Part shown: in pieces, positions 50,749 through 61,258 of the stretch
Position numbering within the stretch: position 1 is the first letter of the stretch
How the letters are laid out: each line of letters starts with the position of its first letter
Source: Actinacidiphila epipremni
GTDB lineage: Bacteria > Actinomycetota > Actinomycetes > Streptomycetales > Streptomycetaceae
Direction of reading: 5' to 3'
DNA: 64,000 bases
Assembly: GCF_012034175.1 (NCBI RefSeq)
Contig: NZ_JAATEJ010000016.1
Coordinates: 124,001 to 188,000 of the forward strand
Position numbers and translations under genes: made by a program
Notes under the pieces: generated by a model
Database searches by the model: none
What the model was told of the DNA's origin: nothing
The model's input: the letters and a program-made list of their open reading frames with translations, nothing else

Positions 50749-52779
50749 TCAGGGACCGAAGGCGGGGCGGGCGGCGGCGAGCCGGCCGAGGACGTCGGTG
50801 AGGACGCGGCTGCCCGGCGGCACGGTCGGCGGCTCGTACGTCCACGCGTGGCCGACCCACGGGTCGCACAGGTGATCGCTGGGCAGCGGGGTGAGCCGCA
50901 GCAGCGAACGCCACAGCGGGTCAAGCACCGGGCCGTAGGCGGCGGCGTCCTCGCGGTCGGCCACGAGCAGCAGGTGCACGCCCGCGGAGGGGCCCTCGTC
51001 GGCGAGGTAGCGCAGCTGGTTGACCGAGCGGTCGTCGAAGCCGTACGGGAACTCGTTGACGATCAGCAGCTGCTCGGCGGTGTCGAAGCCGGGCGGCAGG
51101 TCGTCGGCGACGCCGCCGCGGCGGGCCATCTGGATCAGGTCCACCCGCTCGGTGAGCCGGGTCAGCAGCCCGCTGACGCCCGCCATGCCCGCGGCGGGCG
51201 GCGGCAGCACGAGGGCGCCGCCGGCGTACAGCGGGGCGAAGGCGGCGGCGCCGGAGCCCGCCGGGTCCAGGGCGTGCACCGCGAAGGTGCCCACCGGGTG
51301 CGAGGCGAGCAGCCGGGCGGCGACCGCGACCGCGGTGTCCATCGCGGCGCGGCGGTGCTCGGCGCTGTCCACCCACAGGCCGCGCTCCAGCGGCAGCCGG
51401 GACAGCAGCGGTATCCGCAGCTCCGGCGCCTCCGGCAGGCTCAGGCTGCCGAGCCGCACCGCCAGCGGCAGCGTGTCCGGTACGCGGTAGGCGTGCCACG
51501 CCGGGTTCTCCCAGCCGGCGAACTCCGGCGGCAGCGCCGGGTCCACGACCTCCGCCTCGGCGGCGAGCTGCGCCAGGTCCCGGTCCAGCACCAGCCTGGC
51601 CTGGTCCACCAGCGCCGCCTGCCGCGCCTGCGCCTCCTCCCGGGCCGCCTCGGCCGCGGGCCCGCCCCGCGTGCGCGGGTCCGCGAGCAGCCGGTCCAGC
51701 TCCTGCTCGAACCGCGACTCCGCGAAGTCCGCGGCACTCCGGTACGCCGCGACCGTCCGCGCCAGGTCCTCGAACATCCCCCAGACCTGGTTGTACAACC
51801 GCTCCTCCATCGACCCCCCGGCCGCGTCCCCGGCGACCGGCCCACGCGCCTGCGGCGCTTGAGCGGGCGTTGCCTGCCCTGCGGGTGGCTGTGCAGGCGG
51901 CACCGCGCCCTGCCCTGCGGGCGGCGGCGAGCTGTGCCGCCGGGGATGCCGGTAGTCCACCCCACCGCCGGCCGGAGGAGTGCCGCCCGCGGATCCCGCG
52001 CCGGACGGCGCCGGCGGGATCGCTCCCCCGCGGCTCTCTGCGCCGCCGCGGCCGGCCGCGGCGCCCGACGCGGGGGCAATCGCTCCCCCGTGTGCGGCGC
52101 CCGGGCTGCCCGGCGCCGGCGCGCCGTCCCGCGGGCCCGCGGCGCCGGGGCTCGGGCGTCCGCCCGGCGCAGGGCTGCGGGGAGGCACGGGGGCAGGCGC
52201 GGGGATGGAGCGGGATTGTTCGTGGTGGGCGGCGGTGTGGATGGCGGTGGCGGCCTCGGTTGCGTCGGGGACGCCCTGGTCGAGGAAGAGGGCGGGGAGG
52301 CCGCCCTGGTAGCCCTGGCCCACCGCGCGGACCTTCCAGGCGGACTGGCGGCGGTAGAGCTCGACCGCCAGCAGGGCGGTCTCCGCGCTGAGGCCGGTGA
52401 TGGTGAAGCCGGCGATCGCGGTGCCGTCCGGCGTGGTGACCGCGAGGTGCGGGGCGGGGGCGGCGCCGAAGTCGGCGGGGGCGCCGGGGCGGGCGCCGGC
52501 GCCGGGCAGGGCGAGCAGGACGTGCACCCGGTGCACCGCGGGCGGCATCGCCGCGAGGTCGACGGCGAGCCGGTGCTCCGCGGCTGCCTGCCGCGGCACC
52601 TCGACCCCCACCAGATGCGGCTCGCCGGGGTGGGCGAGCCAGGGCCCGTCCGCCACGACCCGGCCCGCCTCGTCCCCGAGGGTGACCGCGGCCACCACCG
52701 GTGTGCCCGCCGACACCCGGATCTCCAACCGGTTGCCGGGCAGGGGATGGTTCTGCCCGCGGACCAGTTCGGCCGTCAT
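50749..52779 (-). CDS. TerD-domain protein fused to a large FtsK-like/unknown C-terminal region
   Basis: This 676-residue protein has three parts. Residues 1 to about 165 form a TerD-like domain ending in WKVRAVGQGYQGGL, but the Ca2+-binding GDN...GDDE loop of ordinary TerD is missing. Residues of about 166-325 are a Pro/Gly/Ala linker. The C-terminal half begins MEERLYNQVWGMFEDLARTVAAY and has alternating beta and helix segments (LLIVNEFPYGFDDRSVNQL, VHLLLVADREDAAAYG) that resemble FtsK/HerA-type ATPase strands. No Walker A motif is visible, so it is probably catalytically inactive. It lies between terD and terC and probably works with them as a membrane-linked stress complex. Confidence 0.82.
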   Translation of the reverse strand: MTAELVRGQNHPLPGNRLEIRVSAGTPVVAAVTLGDEAGRVVADGPWLAHPGEPHLVGVEVPRQAAAEHRLAVDLAAMPPAVHRVHVLLALPGAGARPGAPADFGAAPAPHLAVTTPDGTAIAGFTITGLSAETALLAVELYRRQSAWKVRAVGQGYQGGLPALFLDQGVPDATEAATAIHTAAHHEQSRSIPAPAPVPPRSPAPGGRPSPGAAGPRDGAPAPGSPGAAHGGAIAPASGAAAGRGGAESRGGAIPPAPSGAGSAGGTPPAGGGVDYRHPRRHSSPPPAGQGAVPPAQPPAGQATPAQAPQARGPVAGDAAGGSMEERLYNQVWGMFEDLARTVAAYRSAADFAESRFEQELDRLLADPRTRGGPAAEAAREEAQARQAALVDQARLVLDRDLAQLAAEAEVVDPALPPEFAGWENPAWHAYRVPDTLPLAVRLGSLSLPEAPELRIPLLSRLPLERGLWVDSAEHRRAAMDTAVAVAARLLASHPVGTFAVHALDPAGSGAAAFAPLYAGGALVLPPPAAGMAGVSGLLTRLTERVDLIQMARRGGVADDLPPGFDTAEQLLIVNEFPYGFDDRSVNQLRYLADEGPSAGVHLLLVADREDAAAYGPVLDPLWRSLLRLTPLPSDHLCDPWVGHAWTYEPPTVPPGSRVLTDVLGRLAAARPAFGP

Positions 52780-52855
52780 GACCGCCGCCCCCGTCTTCCT
52801 GTTGTGTGATGAGCTGTGTGCGCCTACTGCCTGCCCTGCCCGGCGCTCCGTCGGA

Positions 52856-53434
52856 TCAGAGAGCGGGCAGTATCGCCGGGATCAGGTCCTGGAAGGTCCG
52901 CCCGTTGGCCGGCGTGCCGATCGCCGTCATCGTCCAACCGCCCTGCCCGCGCTGCACCTTCGCCATGATCTGCGCGGTGTACGCGCCGCCGCCGGTGAGG
53001 GTGTAGCGGGCCAGCTCCTGGCCGTTGGTCTCGTCCACCAGCCGGCAGAACGCGTTCTGCACCTCGGCGAACGTCTGGCCGGTGAAGGAGTTGACGGTGA
53101 AGACGATCTGGTCGACATGCACCGGGACCCTCGTCAGGTCCACGATGATCGACTCGTCGTCGCCGCCCTGGCCGACCCCGCCGACCAGGTTGTCACCGGT
53201 GTGCCGGACCGAGCCGTCGTCACTGGTGAGGTGGCGGAAGAACACCACGTCGACCGGCTGCTTGTCGGCGAAGAGCACCGCCGACGCGTCGAGGTCGATC
53301 TCCCGGGTCCGGCTTCCGAACAGGCCGCGCCGCGGAGCCGCCTGCCAGCCGAGTCCCATCCTGACTGCCGTCAGCGAGCCCCCGTCGGACTTGCTCAGGC
53401 TGATCTTCTGGCCCTTGGTCATGTTGACCGTCAC
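52856..53434 (-). CDS. terD: TerD family calcium-binding stress protein
   Basis: This 192-residue canonical TerD protein starts at GTG 53434, with GAGAGGGG 7 bases upstream. The Ca2+-binding loop GDNLVGGVGQGGDDE is at residues 80-94, and the typical N-terminus MTKGQKISLSK and C-terminal AYTAQIMAKVQRG are present. TerD proteins take part in tellurite and oxidative stress responses and in Ca2+-dependent signalling. It is the first gene of the terD - TerD-fusion - terC group. Confidence 0.94.
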   Translation of the reverse strand: MTVNMTKGQKISLSKSDGGSLTAVRMGLGWQAAPRRGLFGSRTREIDLDASAVLFADKQPVDVVFFRHLTSDDGSVRHTGDNLVGGVGQGGDDESIIVDLTRVPVHVDQIVFTVNSFTGQTFAEVQNAFCRLVDETNGQELARYTLTGGGAYTAQIMAKVQRGQGGWTMTAIGTPANGRTFQDLIPAILPAL

Positions 53435-53557
53435 GCGCTTGCCCCTCTCACCCGTCACTTGATGTGTGCGGTTGTTGCCCCGCACCCTAACAAGACGCGA
53501 GCCGACCGTATCCCGGTTCGTCCCGGCTTACTTGCCGCTGCGATTCCCGCCCGCGCC

Positions 53558-53581
53558 CCGGCCGGGCCCCCGCCCGGCCGG
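53558..53581 (-). terminator. Hairpin after uvrB
   Basis: Ten-base perfect arms (53558-53567 and 53572-53581) with a CCCC loop follow the uvrB stop. The rest of the 53435-53609 space shows no other feature. Confidence 0.7.
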
Positions 53582-53609
53582 CCCCCGTCACACCCTGCTC
53601 ATGCCTCGC

Positions 53610-55712
<2,103 letters not shown>

Positions 55713-55787
55713 GGTCTCCACGGTACGACCACCCACCGACAATCGGCCGGGACCCGGGATCGGGCCGGGACTGTCGTACCCTGCCCC

Positions 55788-55793
55788 TACGCT
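55788..55793 (+). promoter_or_regulatory. Candidate -10 element for leaderless ogt
   Basis: TACGCT ends 7 bases before ATG 55801, and no ribosome binding site is seen. The 88-bp space also holds the divergent uvrB promoter. Confidence 0.55.
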
Positions 55794-55800
55794 TTCGGGT

Positions 55801-56331
55801 ATGACGACGAGCGCTGCATGGACGGTGTACGACGCGCCGATCGGGCCGCTGCTGCTGGTGACCGGGGAGCAGGGCCTGGTCCTGGTGGGCTTCCGGGCCG
55901 ATCCGGGCACGGCCGCGCGTACGGTCGCGGCCGTCGGGCGCCGGCTGGGCTGCGAGCCGGTGCGCGACGCCGGGCCGCTCGCGCCGCTGGCGGTTCAGCT
56001 GGAGGCGTATTTCGCCGGGGAGCTGAAGGATTTCGACGTGGACCTGGACTGGTCGCTGGTGACCGGCTTCCAGCGGCGGGTGCTGCGCGAGCTCGCCGCG
56101 GGTGTGCCGTACGGCACGGTGGTCGGCTACCAGGACCTGGCCGACCGGGTCGGCGAGCCGGACGCCGCGCGGGCGGTCGGCGCCGCGATGGGGGCCAATC
56201 CGCTGCCGGTGGTCGTGCCCTGCCACCGGGTGGTCGAGAGCGGCGGCGGCATAGGCGGCTTCGGCGGCGGCCTGGAGATCAAGCGGTCCCTGCTGGCGCT
56301 GGAGGGCGTACTCCCGGCCCCGCTGTTCTGA
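55801..56331 (+). CDS. ogt: Methylated-DNA-protein-cysteine methyltransferase
   Basis: This 176-residue suicide enzyme transfers O6-alkyl groups from guanine to its own Cys 141 in the PCHRV motif. The DNA-binding helix segment FQRRVLRELAAGVPYGTVVGYQDLA is present. It has only the alkyltransferase domain, with no Ada HTH part. It is divergent from uvrB, so two DNA repair genes share a regulatory space. It probably uses a leaderless start. Confidence 0.95.
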   Translation: MTTSAAWTVYDAPIGPLLLVTGEQGLVLVGFRADPGTAARTVAAVGRRLGCEPVRDAGPLAPLAVQLEAYFAGELKDFDVDLDWSLVTGFQRRVLRELAAGVPYGTVVGYQDLADRVGEPDAARAVGAAMGANPLPVVVPCHRVVESGGGIGGFGGGLEIKRSLLALEGVLPAPLF

Positions 56332-56353
56332 GGCACCGGTACCGGCTGGGCCG

Positions 56354-56740
56354 CTAGGAGTCGAAGCGGGCAGCCGCGACGTAGTCGGGGCGCGGGTCGA
56401 GGGCGGCGGCGAGGCGGAAGTGGCGCTTGGCCTCGTCGGCCCGGTCGGCGCGCTCCAGGGTGCGGCCCAGGGCGAAGTGCGCGAACGCGTTGTCGGGCTC
56501 GCGCTCCAGGACGACCTGGAACTCCAGTTCGGCGGGCCGCAGCTGCGCGGCGAGGAAGAACGCGCGGGCGCGCAGCAGCCGCGCCGCGGTGTTCTCCGGG
56601 TGCGCGGCGATCAGCGGGTCGAGGAGCTTGACGGCGCCGCGCGGGTCGCGCGCCGCCAGCAGCTGCTCGGCGGCGCGGAAGTCGATCACATGGGTTTCCG
56701 GGCTGCGCTCGGGCAAGTCCGCCTCCCTGACTTCGGGCAC
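56354..56740 (-). CDS. Small tetratricopeptide-repeat protein
   Basis: This 128-residue protein has about two to three TPR units (AEQLLAARDPRGAVKLLDPLI; ENTAARLLRARAFF; DNAFAHFALGRTLERADRAD). It is cytoplasmic and probably binds other proteins. GTG 56740 is supported by a GATAAT hexamer 8 bases upstream, consistent with leaderless or near-leaderless translation. It is convergent with ogt. No function beyond protein interaction can be proposed. Confidence 0.85.
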   Translation of the reverse strand: MPEVREADLPERSPETHVIDFRAAEQLLAARDPRGAVKLLDPLIAAHPENTAARLLRARAFFLAAQLRPAELEFQVVLEREPDNAFAHFALGRTLERADRADEAKRHFRLAAALDPRPDYVAAARFDS

Positions 56741-56748
56741 GGGGACGA

Positions 56749-56754
56749 ATTATC
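56749..56754 (-). promoter_or_regulatory. Candidate -10 element for the TPR protein gene
   Basis: On the minus strand GATAAT lies 8 bases before GTG 56740. It is one of the closest matches to the -10 consensus in the window. Confidence 0.55.
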
Positions 56755-56854
56755 GTCCGGTCAGACATACCCAACGCGGCGCCCCGCAACCGCATTCCCG
56801 CGCCGGCCGCCGCCCGGCGGGCGGGGCCCCGCCGGGCCCCCGGGGCTCCGCGTG

Positions 56855-57472
56855 CTAGCCGGAGGCGGGCTGCGTGCCGTCCTGCCGGGCCTTCAGCTCC
56901 CGCCACACCGCCGCGACCTGCTCGCGCAGCTCCTCCACCGTCCCGTCGTTGTGGAGGACGAGGTCGGCGATGGCCAGCCGCTCCTCCCGGCGGGCCTGCG
57001 CGGCCATCCGGGAGCGCGCCTCGTCCTCGGTCATGCCGCGCAGCCGCACCAGCCGGTCCAGCTGGCTGTCCGGGGCGGCGTCGACCACGACGACGAGGTC
57101 GTAGTAGGGGGCCAGGCCGTTCTCGGTGAGCAGCGGCACGTCGTGGACCACGATGTCGTCGGGGCCCGCGGCCCGCTGGAGCTCGGCGGACCGGGCCCCG
57201 ACCAGCGGGTGCACGATCGCGTTGAGGGCCCGGCGGCGCTCCTCGTCGGCGAAGACGATCGCGCCGAGCTTGGGCCGGTCGAGCGACCCGTCGGGTGCGA
57301 GCACGCCCGGCCCGAACTCGGCGACGACCTTCGCGAGCCCTTCCGTGCCGGGTGCGACGACCTCGCGGGCGATCCGGTCGGAGTCGACCAGGACCGCCCC
57401 GTAGGACGCCAGGAGCCGTGCCACCTCGCTCTTGCCGGCCCCGATGCCGCCGGTCAGCCCCACTGTCAGCAT
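56855..57472 (-). CDS. coaE: Dephospho-CoA kinase
   Basis: The enzyme phosphorylates dephospho-CoA in the last step of CoA synthesis. It has 205 residues from ATG 57472, the usual length, with the P-loop GGIGAGKS near the N-terminus and the substrate segment VLVDSDRIAREVV. A much longer open frame upstream is an artefact. It lies 50 bp after the PAC2 gene, on the same strand. Confidence 0.95.
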   Translation of the reverse strand: MLTVGLTGGIGAGKSEVARLLASYGAVLVDSDRIAREVVAPGTEGLAKVVAEFGPGVLAPDGSLDRPKLGAIVFADEERRRALNAIVHPLVGARSAELQRAAGPDDIVVHDVPLLTENGLAPYYDLVVVVDAAPDSQLDRLVRLRGMTEDEARSRMAAQARREERLAIADLVLHNDGTVEELREQVAAVWRELKARQDGTQPASG

Positions 57473-57522
57473 GCCGGCCAGCCTACCGAGGGGGCGGGCC
57501 GGGCCCGCGCGGGGCAGGCCGG

Positions 57523-58461
57523 TCAGCGCCCGCCGTCGTCCTCGCGGTCGGCGAGGAAGCGCTCGAACTCCGCCGCGAGGTCGTCGGCCGAGGGCAGGTC
57601 GACGGGCTCGGCGATCAGGTTGTCGCGGTTGCCCATGCCGGCGACGGCGTCGTACTGGCTCTCCAGGCCGCGCACCACCGAGACCAGCTCGCCGTCGCCC
57701 TCGGCGACCTGGCGGTCGATCTCGACCCGCACGGTGTGCGCCTCGTTGCGCAACGCGTGGGCGATCTCGGGCAGCACCAGGCCGGTCGCCGCGGTGACCG
57801 CCTCCAGCACGGCGAGCGCCGCGTCCGGATACGGGGAGCGGGCCAGGTAGTGCGGGACGTGCGCGGCGACGCCCAGTACGTCCCGCCCGGCCTCGGCGAG
57901 CCGCAGCTCGATGAGCGCCGAGGCGCTGCCGGGGACCTGCGCCACGTCGAACCAGGCGCGGTGACCGGGCATCAGGTCCACCCGGTTGCCGTGCGGGGTG
58001 AGGCCGACCGGGCGAGTGTGCGGCACGCCCATGGGGATGCCGTGGAAGTTGATGGCGATCCGGACCCCGAGCCGCTCGATGACCTGGAGCACGGCGGTGG
58101 CGAAGCGCTCCCACTCCACGTCCGGCTCGGCGCCGGTGAGCAGCAGGAACGGGGTGCCGGTGGTGTCGCGGACCAGGTAGAGGTCGATGGCGGGCGCCTC
58201 GTACTCCGACCAGTGGTCGCGCTCGAAGGTCATCAGCGGCCGGCGGGCCCGGTAGTCCACCAGGCGGTCGGCGTCGAAGCGCGCGATGAGCTGGTTGTCG
58301 AGCCGGTCGAGCAGCTGCTGGCTGATCTGTTCACCGGTCTCGCCGGCGTCCATGAACCCCTCGAAGTGGTAGAGCAGCACCGGCCCGGTGTCCCCGACCG
58401 CCTCGTCCACGGCCTCGGCCCCGCCCGGTACGTACTCGTACAGCCCTTGCGGATCCAGCAC
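57523..58461 (-). CDS. PAC2-family protein (proteasome-assembly-chaperone-like)
   Basis: This 312-residue protein of the PAC2/ATP-grasp-associated fold is common in actinobacteria. Family features include GPVLLYHFEGFMDAGETG near the start, a central FHGIPMGVPHTRP segment and a VAAHVPHYLARSPYPDA loop. The start is GTG 58461, with GAGGAGGA 8 bases upstream. It lies between rpsA and coaE. A link to proteasome assembly or protein quality control is suggested by the family name only. Confidence 0.9.
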   Translation of the reverse strand: MLDPQGLYEYVPGGAEAVDEAVGDTGPVLLYHFEGFMDAGETGEQISQQLLDRLDNQLIARFDADRLVDYRARRPLMTFERDHWSEYEAPAIDLYLVRDTTGTPFLLLTGAEPDVEWERFATAVLQVIERLGVRIAINFHGIPMGVPHTRPVGLTPHGNRVDLMPGHRAWFDVAQVPGSASALIELRLAEAGRDVLGVAAHVPHYLARSPYPDAALAVLEAVTAATGLVLPEIAHALRNEAHTVRVEIDRQVAEGDGELVSVVRGLESQYDAVAGMGNRDNLIAEPVDLPSADDLAAEFERFLADREDDGGR

Positions 58462-58532
58462 GATGATCGTCCTCCTCGTTATCTGTCACCACAACGAACA
58501 ACCCGTGCCCGCCATTCCCGCCCGCAACGGGT

Positions 58533-58568
58533 GCGGCCCCGCACCCCCCGGAAGGGGTACGGGGCCGC
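58533..58568 (-). terminator. Hairpin after rpsA
   Basis: Fifteen-base arms (58533-58547 and 58554-58568) with one mismatch and a 6-base loop follow the rpsA stop, a strong terminator for this highly expressed gene. Confidence 0.8.
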
Positions 58569-58609
58569 GACGGCCGCACCGGCTGGGGAACCAGCCGCGG
58601 GGCGTGGCG

Positions 58610-60112
58610 TCAGCTCTGGCCGCCGGCCAGCTTCTCGCGCAGCGCCGCGAGCGCCTCGTCGGAGGCCAGCGCACCGGAGTTGTCGTCCGACTCCGAGGAG
58701 TACGAACCGCCGGTGCCCGCACCGCCGGACGCGGCAGCGGTGCTGCCGGCCTCGGCAGCCGCCTGCTCGTCGGCCTCGCGGGACTTGATGACCTGCGCCT
58801 GGTGCTGCTCGAAGCGGGCCTGGGCCGTGGCGTACTGGGCCTCCCACTCCTCGCGCTGCTTGTCGTACCCCTCGAGCCAGTCGTTGGTCTCGGGGTCGAA
58901 GCCCTCGGGGTAGATGTAGTTGCCCTGCTCGTCGTACGAGGCGGCCATGCCGTACAGCGTCGGGTCGAAGTCGACCGAGGCCGGGTCGGCGCCGAAGGAC
59001 TCGTTGGCCTGCTTGAGCGACAGCGAGATACGGCGGCGCTCCAGGTCGATGTCGATGACCTTGACGAAGATCTCGTCGTTGACCTGGACGACCTGCTCCG
59101 GGATCTCCACGTGGCGCTCGGCCAGCTCGGAGATGTGGACCAGGCCCTCGATGCCCTCGTCGACGCGGACGAACGCGCCGAACGGGACAAGCTTGGTGAC
59201 CTTGCCGGGCACGACCTGCCCGATCTGGTGGGTGCGGGCGAACTGCTGCCACGGGTCTTCCTGGGTCGCCTTCAGCGACAGGGACACGCGCTCGCGGTCC
59301 ATGTCGACGTCCAGGACCTCGACCGTGACCTCCTGGCCGACCTCGACGACCTCGGAGGGGTGGTCGATGTGCTTCCAGGACAGCTCCGAGACGTGCACCA
59401 GGCCGTCGACACCGCCGAGGTCCACGAACGCACCGAAGTTGACGATGGAGGAGACGACGCCGGAGCGCACCTGGCCCTTCTGCAGGGTGGTGAGGAAGGT
59501 CTGGCGGACCTCGCTCTGGGTCTGCTCCAGCCAGGCGCGGCGGGACAGGACCACGTTGTTGCGGTTCTTGTCCAGCTCGATGATCTTCGCCTCGAGCTCC
59601 TTGCCGACGTACGGCTGGAGGTCGCGCACGCGCCGCATCTCGACGAGCGACGCGGGCAGGAAGCCGCGCAGGCCGATGTCGAGGATGAGGCCGCCCTTGA
59701 CGACCTCGATGACGGTACCGGTGACGATGCCGTCCTCTTCCTTGATCTTCTCGATGGTGCCCCAGGCGCGCTCGTACTGGGCGCGCTTCTTCGAGAGGAT
59801 CAGGCGGCCTTCCTTGTCCTCCTTCTGGAGGACAAGGGCCTCGATCTCATCGCCCACGGCGACGACCTCGTTGGGGTCGACGTCGTGCTTGATGGACAGC
59901 TCGCGGGAGGGGATGACACCTTCGGTCTTGTAACCGATGTCGAGCAGGACCTCGTCCCGGTCGACCTTCACGATGACGCCGTCGACGATGTCGCCGTCGT
60001 TGAAGTACTTGATCGTCTCGTCGATCGCGGCGAGGAAGGCTTCCTCGTTGCCGATGTCGTTGACCGCCACCTGCGGAGTGGTGGTACGAGGGGCCTCGGT
60101 GCTGCTCGTCAT
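58610..60112 (-). CDS. rpsA: 30S ribosomal protein S1
   Basis: This 500-residue protein has four S1 domains (about 39-107, 125-190, 210-280 and 297-367), fewer than the six of E. coli S1 but normal for actinobacteria. Repeats of the type GLVHVSELSWKH and GFLPASLVEMRR mark the domains. The last 130 or so residues are acidic and Ser/Ala/Gly-rich, ending EKLAGGQS. S1 helps mRNA binding to the 30S subunit. GGAG lies about 12 bases before ATG 60112. It is monocistronic. Confidence 0.96.
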   Translation of the reverse strand: MTSSTEAPRTTTPQVAVNDIGNEEAFLAAIDETIKYFNDGDIVDGVIVKVDRDEVLLDIGYKTEGVIPSRELSIKHDVDPNEVVAVGDEIEALVLQKEDKEGRLILSKKRAQYERAWGTIEKIKEEDGIVTGTVIEVVKGGLILDIGLRGFLPASLVEMRRVRDLQPYVGKELEAKIIELDKNRNNVVLSRRAWLEQTQSEVRQTFLTTLQKGQVRSGVVSSIVNFGAFVDLGGVDGLVHVSELSWKHIDHPSEVVEVGQEVTVEVLDVDMDRERVSLSLKATQEDPWQQFARTHQIGQVVPGKVTKLVPFGAFVRVDEGIEGLVHISELAERHVEIPEQVVQVNDEIFVKVIDIDLERRRISLSLKQANESFGADPASVDFDPTLYGMAASYDEQGNYIYPEGFDPETNDWLEGYDKQREEWEAQYATAQARFEQHQAQVIKSREADEQAAAEAGSTAAASGGAGTGGSYSSESDDNSGALASDEALAALREKLAGGQS

Positions 60113-60399
60113 TAGGGAAAGGACTCCGGTACGGACAGTAAGTCGTAGGTAATGCTACGCCGAAGCCTTTTTCGTCCTGCCATGGCTCCGGAGGGCCCTG
60201 CGAGAGGGCCCGGAAGTGTCCGGCAGTGTCGAGCGTGGCCTGCTCCGTCTGAGGCGCGCAGGCTAGCAGCGCAACTTGTAGCATACGGGGGCAGCCGGGC
60301 AGGGTCAATGCACGAAGACCGTACCTGGGCGCGTAACGGCCCGAACCGGCGCAAGTCCCCCGACCGCAGGTCTTTTCAGAGAGTACGACGACTGCCGCG
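60113..60399. other. Divergent rpsA / methyltransferase intergenic region
   Basis: This 287-bp space is where the rpsA promoter and leader should lie. It is less GC-rich than average near 60140-60175 and 60260-60310. No tRNA or clear riboswitch was recognised. A TACGAC hexamer (60384-60389) lies 10 bases before ATG 60400. Confidence 0.4.
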
Positions 60400-61230
60400 A
60401 TGATCCAAGGACCTGAACCAGAGGCGACCCGGCGCAAGGCCGGGATCACGGAGAGCAGCCGGGCCAACCGGGGGTGGTGGGACCGCAACGCGGACGACTA
60501 CCAGCGCGAGCACGGCGGCTTCCTCGGCGACGACCGCTTCGTGTGGGGCCCCGAGGGGCTGGACGAGGCGGACGCCGGGCTGCTGGGGCCGGCCGCGGAG
60601 CTCAAGGGGCGCTCGGTGCTGGAGATCGGCGCGGGCGCCGCGCAGTGCTCGCGCTGGCTGGCCGCGCGGGGCGCGCTGCCGGTGGCGCTGGACCTGTCGC
60701 GGCGGCAGCTCCAGCACGCCCGGCGCCTCGACGAGGAGGCCCGTGCGGCGGGCGGGGCGGCGGCGCTGCCGCTCGTGCAGGCCGACGCCGGTTTCCTGCC
60801 GTTCGCCGACGCCTCCTTCGACCTGGCGTGCTCCGCGTACGGGGCGCTGCCCTTCGTCGCCGACACCGCGCGGGTGCACCGCGAGGTCCGCCGGGTGCTG
60901 CGGCCGGGGGGCCGCTGGGTCTTCTCCGTCACCCACCCGGTGCGCTGGGCCTTCCCCGACGAGCCGGGCGAGGAGGGGCTGACGGCGGTGTCGTCGTACT
61001 TCGACCGCACGCCGTACGTCGAGCAGGACGAGCGGGGCCTGGCCGTCTACGTCGAGCACCACCGCACGCTGGGCGACCGGGTCCGGGAGATCGCGGCGGC
61101 GGGGCTGCGGCTGGTGGACCTGGTCGAGCCGGAGTGGCCGGCGTGGAACGAGCAGGAGTGGGGCGGCTGGTCGCCGCTGCGCGGCCGGCTGCTGCCGGGC
61201 ACGGCGGTCTTCGTGTGCGTGGCCGAGTGA
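60400..61230 (+). CDS. SAM-dependent methyltransferase
   Basis: This 276-residue class I methyltransferase has motif I at 74-83 (LEIGAGAAQC) and, later, DLSRRQLQHARR, FDLACSAYGALPFV and VLRPGGRWVFSVTHPV, the pattern of Methyltransf_11-type enzymes acting on small molecules. The N-terminal NRGWWDRNADDYQREHG segment is typical of an actinobacterial subgroup. The substrate is unknown. It lies divergent from rpsA and 28 bp before hrpB. Confidence 0.92.
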   Translation: MIQGPEPEATRRKAGITESSRANRGWWDRNADDYQREHGGFLGDDRFVWGPEGLDEADAGLLGPAAELKGRSVLEIGAGAAQCSRWLAARGALPVALDLSRRQLQHARRLDEEARAAGGAAALPLVQADAGFLPFADASFDLACSAYGALPFVADTARVHREVRRVLRPGGRWVFSVTHPVRWAFPDEPGEEGLTAVSSYFDRTPYVEQDERGLAVYVEHHRTLGDRVREIAAAGLRLVDLVEPEWPAWNEQEWGGWSPLRGRLLPGTAVFVCVAE

Positions 61231-61258
61231 GCGTGCGCGTGCGCCGCGGGTCGCGCCG

